A stretch of DNA of 8,905 bases. Origin: Candidatus Hydrogenedentota bacterium. GTDB lineage: Bacteria > Hydrogenedentota > Hydrogenedentia > Hydrogenedentales > CAITNO01. The position numbers were made by a program, and so were the translations under genes. Of the stretch, positions 1 through 5,820 are shown piece by piece. The first letter of the stretch is position 1. Each line of letters opens with the position of its first letter. The notes beneath the pieces are model-generated. The model was not told the DNA's origin. It worked only from the letters and a program-made list of their open reading frames with translations, and searched no databases. The DNA is taken from NCBI GenBank assembly GCA_029554925.1, contig JAKPUV010000587.1:1-8905 (forward strand). Reading direction: 5' to 3'.

Positions 1-1241
1 AGGTGGCGCACCTGGGCGAGGCGGTTCATCATGTCCTCCTCGATGGCGTCCACGCCGCTGCCGGAGATGCTGTCGTGGGCGTGGCACTTGAGGAGGGTCT
101 TCCACGCGAGGTCGAGGCAGGCGCCGGGCCACTCCGCGCCCAGCCACGCCGCCAGCGCGGCGAAGGGCTCCACGCGCCGCTGGAGCAGGTACTCCGCCGC
201 CGAGCAGCGGGCCTTCATGCGGGTACGGCTGGAGAGCACGTCGCTGTACAGGTGCATGGTGACGGGCATGGGCTTGGGCACCCGCCGCTCGCCCCGCAAC
301 ACCGTGAGCTTTTTCCAGTCCACCTCCGCCCGCACCGCCGCCATCAGGTCGGGGTAGAAGCCGTGCTTCACCTCGTCGTCCGGCAGCGCCTCGCGCGCCC
401 ACTGGAGCAGGACCGGCTCCGACTCGTCCGGCACGCTGCTGTCGTGGCCCATCATGAAGGCCAGGTGGCGCGTGGTGGACGCGGCGACCTCGCTCTCGCG
501 CAGGCGGCGGATGTGCTCCATCGCCCGCTCCCGGTCAAGCCCGCGCCGGGGCGCGAGGAGGACATGGTGGTCCCGGGCGAAGGCCTGCCCGGCGCGGCGG
601 AACGGCAGCCCGCACTCCTCCCAGGGGTACTCGCGGTCGGCGATGTTCTTGCCGAAGACCGCCGCGCGGTAGACGTTGTGGTAGAAGTTGTAGCGCGCGC
701 CGCTGCTCATCTGGCTGCCCAGGGCCCGCGTGCCGTCGGCCCCCTCGAAGATGAACTCCGTGGCCACCTCGTCGTGGCTCACGCCGTGGTAGAAGAGGAC
801 GGTGTCAATGCCGAAGCCCGCGTAGAGCTGGGGCATCTGCGAGTTCTGGCCGTAGGAGAAGGGCGTGTGCCCGACCTTCATCACCCCGCCGAAGGCCCGC
901 GCCGTCTTGTGGCCGTACAGCAGGTTCCGCGCGAGGGACTCGCCGTTCACCTCGAAACCCTCCGGGCAGGTGTACCACGGGCCGATCAGCAGCCGCCCGG
1001 ACCGCACCGCCGCCTCGATGCGCTCCCGGTTCTCCGGCCGGATCTCCAGGTAGTCCTCCACCGGCACCGCCTGCGAGTCCATCACAAAGGACCGGTACTC
1101 CGGAACCCGGTCGAAGAGGTCCAGCATCCGGTCGAACAGTTCCACGAGCATCAGCCGGGTCTCCTGGAAGGGGTACAGCCATTCCCGGTCCCAGTGGGTG
1201 TTGGAGATCAGATGGATGACGCGCTGCTTGGGGGTTTTCAC
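1..1241 (-). CDS. GH38 alpha-mannosidase-family protein, N-terminal 413 residues (3' end outside window)
   Basis: Family GH38 enzymes hydrolyse alpha-mannosides using a zinc ion; bacterial members resemble mannosylglycerate hydrolase MngB. The GTG start at 1241 is chosen because AAGGAG lies 7 nt upstream and the family's N-terminal motif follows at once: SNTHWDREW (residues 13-21; H16 and D18 match the zinc ligands). Further landmarks are VEDYLEIRPE (61-70), GPWYTCPEGFEVNGESLARN (87-106), GFGID (142-146) and HAHDSISG (387-394; H389 matches the last zinc ligand). The oddity is the nucleophile motif: bacterial members usually read PDSFG, but here residues 127-131 are PFSYG, so the expected nucleophile and zinc-binding Asp is Phe128. 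The protein may therefore be inactive, or belong to a subfamily with altered chemistry. No signal peptide is visible, so a cytoplasmic location is likely. The gene diverges from scpA. Family assignment is secure; mannosidase activity is doubtful. The C-terminal beta-sandwich region is not in the window. Confidence 0.9.
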   Translation of the reverse strand, partial: MKTPKQRVIHLISNTHWDREWLYPFQETRLMLVELFDRMLDLFDRVPEYRSFVMDSQAVPVEDYLEIRPENRERIEAAVRSGRLLIGPWYTCPEGFEVNGESLARNLLYGHKTARAFGGVMKVGHTPFSYGQNSQMPQLYAGFGIDTVLFYHGVSHDEVATEFIFEGADGTRALGSQMSSGARYNFYHNVYRAAVFGKNIADREYPWEECGLPFRRAGQAFARDHHVLLAPRRGLDRERAMEHIRRLRESEVAASTTRHLAFMMGHDSSVPDESEPVLLQWAREALPDDEVKHGFYPDLMAAVRAEVDWKKLTVLRGERRVPKPMPVTMHLYSDVLSSRTRMKARCSAAEYLLQRRVEPFAALAAWLGAEWPGACLDLAWKTLLKCHAHDSISGSGVDAIEEDMMNRLAQVRH

Positions 1242-1286
1242 GGAAGGACTCCTTGGTGGGCGGCGCCGCGCCGCGCATAAAGGGGT

Positions 1287-1315
1287 ATTGTTGCCAAGGC
1301 GCGCCGCAAAGTCAA
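1287..1315 (-). promoter_or_regulatory. Candidate sigma70-type promoter for the GH38 gene
   Basis: Read on the minus strand, TTGACT (1315-1310, 5 of 6 to consensus) is followed after exactly 17 nt by AACAAT (1292-1287, 4 of 6). Transcription would start near 1280, giving a leader of about 40 nt that contains the AAGGAG ribosome binding site. It stands out as AT-richer sequence in a very GC-rich region. This is prediction by eye only. Confidence 0.5.
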
Positions 1316-1338
1316 CCGGCAGGCCCGCCCAACGGGCC

Positions 1339-1374
1339 GTCGGACCCGTCAGCCCCGTCGGACCTGTCCGACCC
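1339..1374. repeat. Degenerate 9-bp tandem repeat, four copies
   Basis: Four consecutive 9-mers fall in phase: GTCGGACCC, GTCAGCCCC, GTCGGACCT, GTCCGACCC. Copies three and four also form a 7-bp palindrome (GTCGGAC and GTCCGAC separated by CT). Just upstream, 1322-1338 holds another short hairpin (GGCCCG/CGGGCC). The array lies between the divergent GH38 and scpA genes and is not in a coding frame I would accept. It may be a small minisatellite or a binding-site cluster; the sequence does not decide. Confidence 0.6.
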
Positions 1375-1389
1375 CTTCCTCCTTGCCGC

Positions 1390-1419
1390 TTGCACCCGCC
1401 CTGTCCGGGGCGGTACCAT
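1390..1419 (+). promoter_or_regulatory. Weak candidate promoter for scpA-yraN
   Basis: TTGCAC (1390-1395) and TACCAT (1414-1419) are separated by 18 nt; only the TTG of the -35 box and 4 of 6 bases of the -10 box match consensus. A transcript from about 1426 would have a leader of roughly 42 nt before the scpA GTG. It is offered because a divergent promoter is needed in this gap, not because the match is strong. Confidence 0.25.
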
Positions 1420-1467
1420 CTGCGGGCGGGGGACCGAACCCACCCCCCTTTCCCCGGGAGCGTTTTT

Positions 1468-2340
1468 GTGGCTGAGAAGCGGAAAAAGGACGCGCAGGCG
1501 GCGGACCCGACGCCGGACGGCGCCGCGCTGGCGGTGCCGGACGGCGCGGCGGAGGACCTGTCGGACGACGCGCTGCGCCTGCGGCTGGACGAGTTTGAGG
1601 GGCCCTTCGAGGTGCTGCTCTACCTCATCCGGTCGCAGGAAATCGACATCTTCGACATCCCGATCCTCAAGGTCACGCAGCAGTACCTGCATTTCCTGGA
1701 CCTGATGCGCACGGAGAACCTGGACATCGCCGGGGAGTTCCTGGTGATGGCGGCCACGCTCATCCAGATCAAGTCGCGCATGCTCCTGCCCGTGGAGACG
1801 GACGCGGAGGACGAGGACGGGGTCGAGGAGGAGGACCCGCGCCTGGAGCTGGTGGAGAAGCTGCTGGAATACCGGCGCTTCCGCGACCTGGCCGCCGCCG
1901 TGGGCGACCTGGAGCAGACGCGCGCCGACTGCTTCGGGCGCACGGTCCGCCCGGTCTTCGCCGACGAGCCGGAGGAGGACGGCGCCATCGAGGTGGAGCT
2001 GTACGACCTCGTGAAGGCCGTCCGCGCCGTCCTGCGCTTCCTCGCCGACGACCTCTTCCACAAGGTCAGCCTCGACGAGGCGTCGGTGGACGACAAGATC
2101 GTCCGGATCGAGGACATCCTCCGTGAGAAGCCGGGGCTGTCGTGGGCGGAACTCTGCGCCGAATGCACCACCCGGGTCGAGCTGGTCTGCTGTCTTTTGG
2201 CCATCCTCGAGCTGTGCCGCATGCGCCGCATCCGGGTGCACCAGCACGCCGCCTTCGGCGACCTGCGCCTCTTCGCCCGGCCGCAGGACGGCCCCGAGGA
2301 ACCCGCCGACGGGGACGAGGCCGATGCCCCGGCCGCCTGA
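1468..2340 (+). CDS. scpA: Segregation and condensation protein A (ScpA kleisin)
   Basis: ScpA is the kleisin subunit that bridges the two heads of the SMC dimer and binds ScpB, forming the condensin that compacts and segregates the chromosome. The 290-residue protein has the family's N-terminal signature FEGPFEVLLYLIRSQEIDIFDI (43-64), then a helical region with IKSRMLLP (101-108), an acidic linker (111-124) typical of the flexible kleisin middle, and a C-terminal winged-helix region (about 205-270, ending VHQHAAFGDLRLF). The frame is open further upstream, but GTG at 1468 is chosen because GGGAG lies 7 nt before it and the upstream part is not protein-like. The first 35 residues and the last 20 are acidic or low-complexity extensions outside the conserved core. 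It overlaps the next gene by 17 bp. No scpB follows it in this window. Confidence 0.93.
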   Translation: MAEKRKKDAQAADPTPDGAALAVPDGAAEDLSDDALRLRLDEFEGPFEVLLYLIRSQEIDIFDIPILKVTQQYLHFLDLMRTENLDIAGEFLVMAATLIQIKSRMLLPVETDAEDEDGVEEEDPRLELVEKLLEYRRFRDLAAAVGDLEQTRADCFGRTVRPVFADEPEEDGAIEVELYDLVKAVRAVLRFLADDLFHKVSLDEASVDDKIVRIEDILREKPGLSWAELCAECTTRVELVCCLLAILELCRMRRIRVHQHAAFGDLRLFARPQDGPEEPADGDEADAPAA

Positions 2341-2704
2341 CCCCCGCGCAGCCCTGGGCCGCCGGGGGGAGCGGGCCGCCGCCTGGTTCCTGCGCCTGCG
2401 GGGCTACCGCATCCTCGGCCGCAATCTCCGTTTTCCCCACGGGGAGATTGACATCGTGGCGAGGCGCGGCGGCATCGTCGCCTTTGTGGAGGTGCGCACC
2501 CGCGCCACCGCGGACCCCGTCCCCCCGGAGCAGACCGTCACCCCTCCGAAACAGCGGCACCTCCGGTCCGCCGCGCGCCAGTACCTCGCCCGCAACCCCG
2601 ACCCCGCGCTGAGCTACCGCTTCGACATCATCGGCGTGGTCTGCCCCGCGCGCGGTAAGGCCCAAATCACCCATTTCCCCGACGCCTTCCGCATGGACGA
2701 CTGA
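2324..2704 (+). CDS. UPF0102 (YraN) family endonuclease-like protein
   Basis: This 126-residue protein matches the UPF0102/YraN family, which has a restriction-endonuclease-like fold related to archaeal Holliday junction resolvases; the cellular role is not settled. Family features in order are LGRRGERAAAWFLRLRGYRI (11-30), the acidic core GEIDIV (40-45), FVEVRTR (54-60, with Arg where most members have Lys in the EVK motif), K76 in the conserved basic region, and RFDII (99-103). The length is normal for the family. The ATG at 2324 lies inside the end of scpA in another frame, with GACGAGG just upstream as a ribosome binding site, so the two are probably translationally coupled. An earlier start would push a non-homologous tail in front of the family's usual N-terminus. 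The link to scpA may reflect shared DNA maintenance or mere proximity. Confidence 0.88.
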   Translation: MPRPPDPRAALGRRGERAAAWFLRLRGYRILGRNLRFPHGEIDIVARRGGIVAFVEVRTRATADPVPPEQTVTPPKQRHLRSAARQYLARNPDPALSYRFDIIGVVCPARGKAQITHFPDAFRMDD

Positions 2705-2721
2705 GCGCTCCCCCCTGCCAA

Positions 2722-2744
2722 CACGGTAGACGCTCTCTGCCGTG
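2722..2744 (+). other. Stem-loop shortly after yraN
   Basis: CACGGTAGA pairs with TCTGCCGTG-type sequence to give a 9-bp stem, including one G-U pair, around a 5-nt loop. It starts 18 nt after the yraN stop. It could end or protect the scpA-yraN transcript, but no T-run follows, so I do not call it an intrinsic terminator. Confidence 0.4.
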
Positions 2745-2831
2745 ACACAGGCCGCCGGTTGACCATCCATCCCCGAACTCTAAACACGGGACGGGGGCGT
2801 GTACTCCGGGCATCCCGGAGGGATGCGGGAC

Positions 2832-2866
2832 ATTAGCCGGTGGTTGAGCAAAGCGATACCACCGGA
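2832..2866 (+). repeat. Left arm of perfect 35-bp inverted repeat
   Basis: The arm begins ATTAGCCGG and ends ACCACCGGA. Within it CCGGTGGT (2837-2844) pairs with ACCACCGG (2858-2865), an 8-bp stem with a 13-nt loop, so a single arm can fold alone. Its exact reverse complement is at 2988-3022. Complementarity continues outward for four more bases after one mismatch (2831 against 3023). Confidence 0.92.
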
Positions 2867-2987
2867 CAGCAGGCATCCTCCCTTGTTCAGGAACCCCGGC
2901 AGGGGTTCAGGACGCGTGGGTTCCCACCTGCCCCCAAGTCCCGCACCCCTGCCGGGGTGCCAAGAAGGGTGGGGGGACGCGCCCGTT

Positions 2988-3022
2988 TCCGGTGGTATCG
3001 CTTTGCTCAACCACCGGCTAAT
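2988..3022 (-). repeat. Right arm of perfect 35-bp inverted repeat
   Basis: This is the exact reverse complement of 2832-2866, all 35 positions, starting TCCGGTGGT and ending CCGGCTAAT. The spacer between arms is 121 bp and carries the two inner hairpins. Perfect identity beside diverged spacer sequence points to recent copying or to selection on the arm. Confidence 0.92.
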
Positions 3023-3126
3023 ATCCCTCACCCCTGCGGGGTGAAGAGGGCGGGGCGATTCGGCCCGTTCCCTCAAGGACAGTGTCCCCGTCTGCAGCGG
3101 TCTCGGGCCTGCAAAAAATCTCCGCC

Positions 3127-4044
3127 CTATCCCGCCGCCTGACGGCATTCCCGGATGAGGTCCAGCGCGAGGTCTGTCAGCTCGTCGGCGACGCGGGCGT
3201 GGAACGTGTCGAAGGGCGCGCCCGCCTGCCGGACCCGCGCGGTGGGGTAGATGCCCTGGCGGTGGAGCAGGCGCTTGAAGAAATGGATCGATATGTCCAG
3301 GTGCTGGTTGGAGAAGCCCAGCACCGGCGCCAGCCGGGCGAACAGCGCGCGCGCCTCGTCGCGGCGGCCCGCGGCGTGCAGGTTCCAGATCCGCACATAG
3401 ACCTCGTGGAGGCCCGTGGGCATGAACGCGTGGACCCCGCGGTCCATCGCCTCGACCATCTGGGTGACGGCCCAGCCGCCGGAGACGTGCAGCCGCCCCC
3501 CGGTCGCCTCGAGCACCTGCGTGTACTTCACCCCCGCCGGAACCACCTCCACCTTGAGGCAGCGAAAGCAGGGCACCTCGTCGAACAGCCGGGCGATCAG
3601 CGGCACCGGCACACCGAAACCGGCGGCGTCCCAGTCCTGGAGCATGAGGAGGGGCGGTTCCACGGCGGCCAATTCGCGGACCGCCGCCGTGTACTGGGTG
3701 TCGTTCTCATAGGGAAGGGCGGCGAGCACCCCGTCGCAGCCCAGCCCGGTCCACCGCCGGGCCAGCGCGATCCGCCGCGCGGGGTCGGGGTCCGACGCGC
3801 CGCCAATGACCACGCCGCGCCCCCTCGCAACGGCCACCACGGCGCGGACGGCGTCCTCCCGCTCTTGGGGGGTGAGGGCGCCGACCTCGGAGGCCATGAC
3901 GGGGATGAGAAACCCCGCGACCCCCGCGCGCAGCGCATAGTCCGCGTGCGCGGCAAGGGCGTCCAGATCCACCGCGTCCCCGGCGGTGAACGGAATGTTC
4001 AGCGCGGTGATGATGCCGCGCCAGGGGGGCAGCTCCTTGGACAT
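3127..4044 (-). CDS. DapA/N-acetylneuraminate lyase superfamily aldolase-like protein
   Basis: The 305-residue protein has the size and layout of the DHDPS/NAL class I aldolase family, TIM barrels that form a Schiff base with pyruvate or another keto acid. Visible family features are WRGIITALNIPF near the N-terminus, GGASDPDPARRIALA (81-95), GCDGVLAALPY (102-112) and the Schiff-base lysine K164 in CLKVE. However, the DapA TTGE substrate loop is replaced by VMASE, and the segment that normally carries the proton-relay Tyr and a substrate-binding Arg (YNVPxRTG) reads LQDWDAAGFG. It is therefore not a normal lysine-pathway DapA; the substrate is unknown. ATG at 4044 is preferred to the adjacent GTG at 4047 because GGAGG then sits 5 nt upstream. 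It lies about 100 bp downstream of the small membrane protein on the same strand and may be co-transcribed with it. Confidence 0.85.
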   Translation of the reverse strand: MSKELPPWRGIITALNIPFTAGDAVDLDALAAHADYALRAGVAGFLIPVMASEVGALTPQEREDAVRAVVAVARGRGVVIGGASDPDPARRIALARRWTGLGCDGVLAALPYENDTQYTAAVRELAAVEPPLLMLQDWDAAGFGVPVPLIARLFDEVPCFRCLKVEVVPAGVKYTQVLEATGGRLHVSGGWAVTQMVEAMDRGVHAFMPTGLHEVYVRIWNLHAAGRRDEARALFARLAPVLGFSNQHLDISIHFFKRLLHRQGIYPTARVRQAGAPFDTFHARVADELTDLALDLIRECRQAAG

Positions 4045-4122
4045 CACTCCCTCCGCCCGCCGCGCCGAACGGGGCCGGACACAGGCGGAGCGCCCGCGCC
4101 TCCCCGGAAGCGCGGCGCGCCG

Positions 4123-4145
4123 AAAAGCCGGACGGGCGTTCGGCT
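4123..4145 (-). terminator. Weak candidate terminator after the small membrane protein
   Basis: On the minus strand AGCCG (overlapping the stop codon) pairs with CGGCT ten bases later and is followed by a short T-run (CGGCTTTTCGG). The stem is only 5 bp and the T-run has four bases, so termination would be partial at best, leaving possible read-through into the aldolase-like gene. Confidence 0.3.
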
Positions 4146-4284
4146 ACTTGTTGATGCTCTGGGAAACGGTGATCAGCACGCTGCCCACCGCCGTCATCAC
4201 ACTGCCGACGATGAACATGATGGTGGAGGCGTTCGCCTGCGCGCGGGAAACCTCGGGACGGGTCAGCTTCGTGACGTGCTTCAT
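4144..4284 (-). CDS. Small single-span membrane protein, 46 residues, unknown function
   Basis: I do not recognise this protein. The ATG at 4284 has a near-ideal AAGGAG 8 nt upstream, the best ribosome binding site in the middle of the window, which is the main reason to call it. The sequence starts with a basic, hydrophilic segment MKHVTKLTRPEVSRAQANAS (1-20), followed by about 20 hydrophobic residues (21-40) with two spaced Gly-Ser pairs (G27-S28, G34-S35) that could pack against another helix, then the short tail SQSINK. The positive N-terminus suggests it faces the cytoplasm. It lacks a lipobox or obvious signal cleavage site. A candidate promoter lies about 60 nt upstream of the ATG. The frame stays open further upstream, but that part is not protein-like. 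It could be a small accessory subunit, a stress peptide or a toxin-like peptide; nothing decides between these. Confidence 0.7.
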   Translation of the reverse strand: MKHVTKLTRPEVSRAQANASTIMFIVGSVMTAVGSVLITVSQSINK

Positions 4285-4349
4285 GGAAAAGGCTCCTTGT
4301 TCTGGTATGGGCCGGAAGGACCCTTGAGACCTTACCGGCAACCCGGCAA

Positions 4350-4378
4350 AATGTAACACATCCCCCGCGCGAAGGCAA
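4350..4378 (-). promoter_or_regulatory. Candidate promoter for the small membrane protein gene
   Basis: On the minus strand TTGCCT (4378-4373) and TACATT (4355-4350) are separated by exactly 17 nt, each 4 of 6 to the sigma70 consensus. Transcription would start near 4343, about 60 nt before the ATG at 4284. The location in an AT-richer pocket of a GC-rich region supports it modestly. Confidence 0.45.
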
Positions 4379-4405
4379 ATAAACCGCCCACCGCGCCGCC
4401 CACCA

Positions 4406-4415
4406 CAACATGTTG
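4406..4415. promoter_or_regulatory. Perfect 10-bp palindrome between divergent promoters
   Basis: CAACATGTTG is a perfect palindrome placed between the two candidate divergent promoters (4350-4378 leftward and 4437-4467 rightward). It could be a repressor or activator site, but a 10-bp palindrome can also arise by chance in 9 kb. Confidence 0.25.
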
Positions 4416-4436
4416 CGCACACGGGGGGACGCCGGG

Positions 4437-4467
4437 TTGGCAGGACGGGGGCCGCGCGGGGTACAAT
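4437..4467 (+). promoter_or_regulatory. Candidate promoter for the DUF1015 gene
   Basis: TACAAT (4462-4467) matches 5 of 6 of the -10 consensus and is followed by AACCG. TTGGCA (4437-4442) is a good -35 box but sits 19 nt away, longer than ideal. The start near 4474 would leave a leader of about 86 nt before the ATG at 4560. The -10 box is the stronger half of this call. Confidence 0.4.
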
Positions 4468-4559
4468 AACCGCACGGAGGCGACACAGAACGCCTGTCCA
4501 CACCGGGGCGGAAACCGGGCTGCCTGTGAAGGAGTTTCCCCCCGCAACGAGGATGTGCC

Positions 4560-5813
4560 ATGCCTGAAATCAAACCGTTTTGCGGCCTTCGTTTTGACCC
4601 CGCCGTGGCGGGCTGTCTGGACGCGGTGATCACGCCGCCCTACGACGTGATCTCGCCGGAGCAGCGCGACCGCCTCGCCGCGGACAGCCCCCTGAACATG
4701 ACCCACGTCATCCTGCCCAAGCCGGGCCCCGCGGGGGAGTCGCCCTATGACCACGCGGCGGCGGTGTTCGGCGGCTGGCGCGCGTCGGGCGCGCTGAAAC
4801 AGGACCCCGCCCCGTCGCACTACCTGCTGCGGCAGACCTTTAACGACCTGGAGGGGCGGCTGCGCGTGCGGCGCGCCTTCTTCGCCGCGGTGAAACTGCC
4901 CGAAGCCGGGGAGCGGTGCATTCTCGGCCACGAGCGCACTTTCGACAAACCCTTCGAGGACCGGCTCCTGCTGACGCGGGCCACCCGCACCAGTCTCGGC
5001 GCGGTGTTTCTGCTCTATTCCGACCCCTCCGCCGCGTTGGACGGGTTCCTGAACCGGATGAACGAGGCGCCGCCGGACCTGGCGGCGACCACCTTCGAGG
5101 GCGTGCGCCAGGAACTGTGGCGCGTGGACCCGGAGCCCGCCGTGGCCCCCTTCCTCGCGGACCAGACACTCTACATCGCCGACGGGCACCACCGCTTCCG
5201 CACGGCCTGCGCCTACCGCGACGAGATGCGCGCGAAAACGGGCGCCGCCCCGGGCACGCAGCCCTTCGACTACGCCCTCGCCGGATTTGTCGCCTTTGAG
5301 GACCCCGGCCTCGAGGTCCACGCCACCCACCGGGTCGTGCCGGAATGCCCGCTGGACACGGCGGGCGTCCGCGCCGCGCTGGCCCCGTGGTTTGACCTGT
5401 CCGAGGTGCCCGGCGACCCGGCCACGGCCCTGCGGCGCGCCGGGGACGGCGCGTTTGTGATGTTTGCGCGCGGCGCGGCCCCGCTGCTGCTCAAGTTCAC
5501 GGGCGACCGCGCGGCGCTCCTCGGGGAGGACCGCGGCCCCGCCTGGCGCGACCTGGACGTGGCCCTGCTGCACCGGGGCGTGTTGGAGCGGATCCTCGGC
5601 CTGCCCGCGGACCTGGCCTGCCGCTTCGCCCAGCGCCCCGAAGAGGCGCGCGCGGCGGTGGAGGAGGGCGGCGCGGCGCTGGCCTTTCTGGTGCGGGCGA
5701 CGCCGCCGGCGCAGATCCGCGCGTGCGCCGAGGCGGGCGAGCCCATGCCGCAGAAGTCCACCTATTTCTTCCCCAAGCTCTGCACCGGCGCGGTGATGTT
5801 GCCGCTGGGTTGA
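4560..5813 (+). CDS. DUF1015 family protein
   Basis: The 417-residue protein is a full-length member of the DUF1015 family, widespread in bacteria and of unproven function. Its hallmarks are all present: PPYDVIS (26-32) near the N-terminus, a conserved ILGHERTF (121-128), IADGHHRF (206-213), and the C-terminal block MPQKSTYFFPKLCTG (396-410). The DGHHR motif resembles that of ParB/sulfiredoxin-fold nucleotide-using proteins, including archaeal free-serine kinase, so a kinase-like or nucleotide-binding role is conceivable; that is inference from a motif only. There is no signal peptide or membrane segment, so it should be cytoplasmic. ATG at 4560 is chosen because GAGG lies 7 nt upstream and the family's usual N-terminal block begins there. 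It ends 49 bp before the ABC operon, so read-through into that operon is possible. Confidence 0.9.
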   Translation: MPEIKPFCGLRFDPAVAGCLDAVITPPYDVISPEQRDRLAADSPLNMTHVILPKPGPAGESPYDHAAAVFGGWRASGALKQDPAPSHYLLRQTFNDLEGRLRVRRAFFAAVKLPEAGERCILGHERTFDKPFEDRLLLTRATRTSLGAVFLLYSDPSAALDGFLNRMNEAPPDLAATTFEGVRQELWRVDPEPAVAPFLADQTLYIADGHHRFRTACAYRDEMRAKTGAAPGTQPFDYALAGFVAFEDPGLEVHATHRVVPECPLDTAGVRAALAPWFDLSEVPGDPATALRRAGDGAFVMFARGAAPLLLKFTGDRAALLGEDRGPAWRDLDVALLHRGVLERILGLPADLACRFAQRPEEARAAVEEGGAALAFLVRATPPAQIRACAEAGEPMPQKSTYFFPKLCTGAVMLPLG

Positions 5814-5820
5814 AATCGCC

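Larger units (their letters stand above)
2810..3044. repeat. Composite palindromic element: two REP-like units in inverted orientation
   Basis: Four hairpins with CCC/GGG stems occur at 2810-2826 (GCATCCC/GGGATGC), 2891-2908 (GAACCCC/GGGGTTC), 2943-2960 (GCACCCC/GGGGTGC) and 3028-3044 (TCACCCC/GGGGTGA). Between the outer and inner hairpins on each side lies one arm of a perfect 35-bp inverted repeat. Each half thus has the same order: outer hairpin, GGGA-type link, 35-bp arm, about 25-27 variable bases, inner hairpin. The right half is the left half turned around. The variable parts have diverged while hairpins and arms are kept. This looks like a dispersed, non-coding repeat family (REP/BIME-like) or a non-autonomous mobile element. 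No transposase and no clear target duplication are present. Confidence 0.8.
2705..3126. other. 422-bp convergent intergenic region, no gene
   Basis: This lies between the 3' ends of yraN and the aldolase-like gene. Open frames here are translations of the inverted repeat and are not credible proteins. Contents from left to right: a hairpin at 2722-2744, the composite inverted-repeat element at 2810-3044, then 82 bp with only a small palindrome (GGACAGTGTCC at about 3078) and a run of six A at 3113-3118, which is a T-run on the transcript of the minus-strand gene ending at 3127. Confidence 0.8.

Noticed and set aside
3..1280. Long plus-strand reading frame opposite the GH38 gene (about 425 codons)
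   Set aside because: It is a high-GC shadow: Arg/His/Val-rich without recognisable domains, while the minus strand in this interval encodes clear GH38 motifs with a ribosome binding site.
2810..3044. Possible CRISPR array
   Set aside because: The repeats are inverted rather than direct, there are only two arms, spacing is not array-like, and no cas gene is present.
2810..3044. Complete insertion sequence
   Set aside because: There is no transposase reading frame and no obvious flanking target duplication; the size and structure fit a non-coding repeat instead.
3113..3126. Intrinsic terminator for the aldolase-like gene
   Set aside because: There is a run of six T on the transcript just after the stop, but I found no stable hairpin immediately before it.
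2799..3148. Short reading frames on both strands in the intergenic region
   Set aside because: They translate the inverted-repeat arms and hairpins, and similar peptides arise from both arms. No convincing ribosome binding site or protein-like composition.
3082..4356. Plus-strand frame of about 424 codons opposite the aldolase-like gene and the small membrane protein
   Set aside because: The composition is typical of an antisense shadow, no family motif is seen, and it spans two genes and a non-coding gap on the other strand.
4332..5573. Minus-strand frame of about 413 codons opposite DUF1015
   Set aside because: The plus strand holds a full-length DUF1015 protein with all hallmark motifs; the antisense frame is low-complexity.
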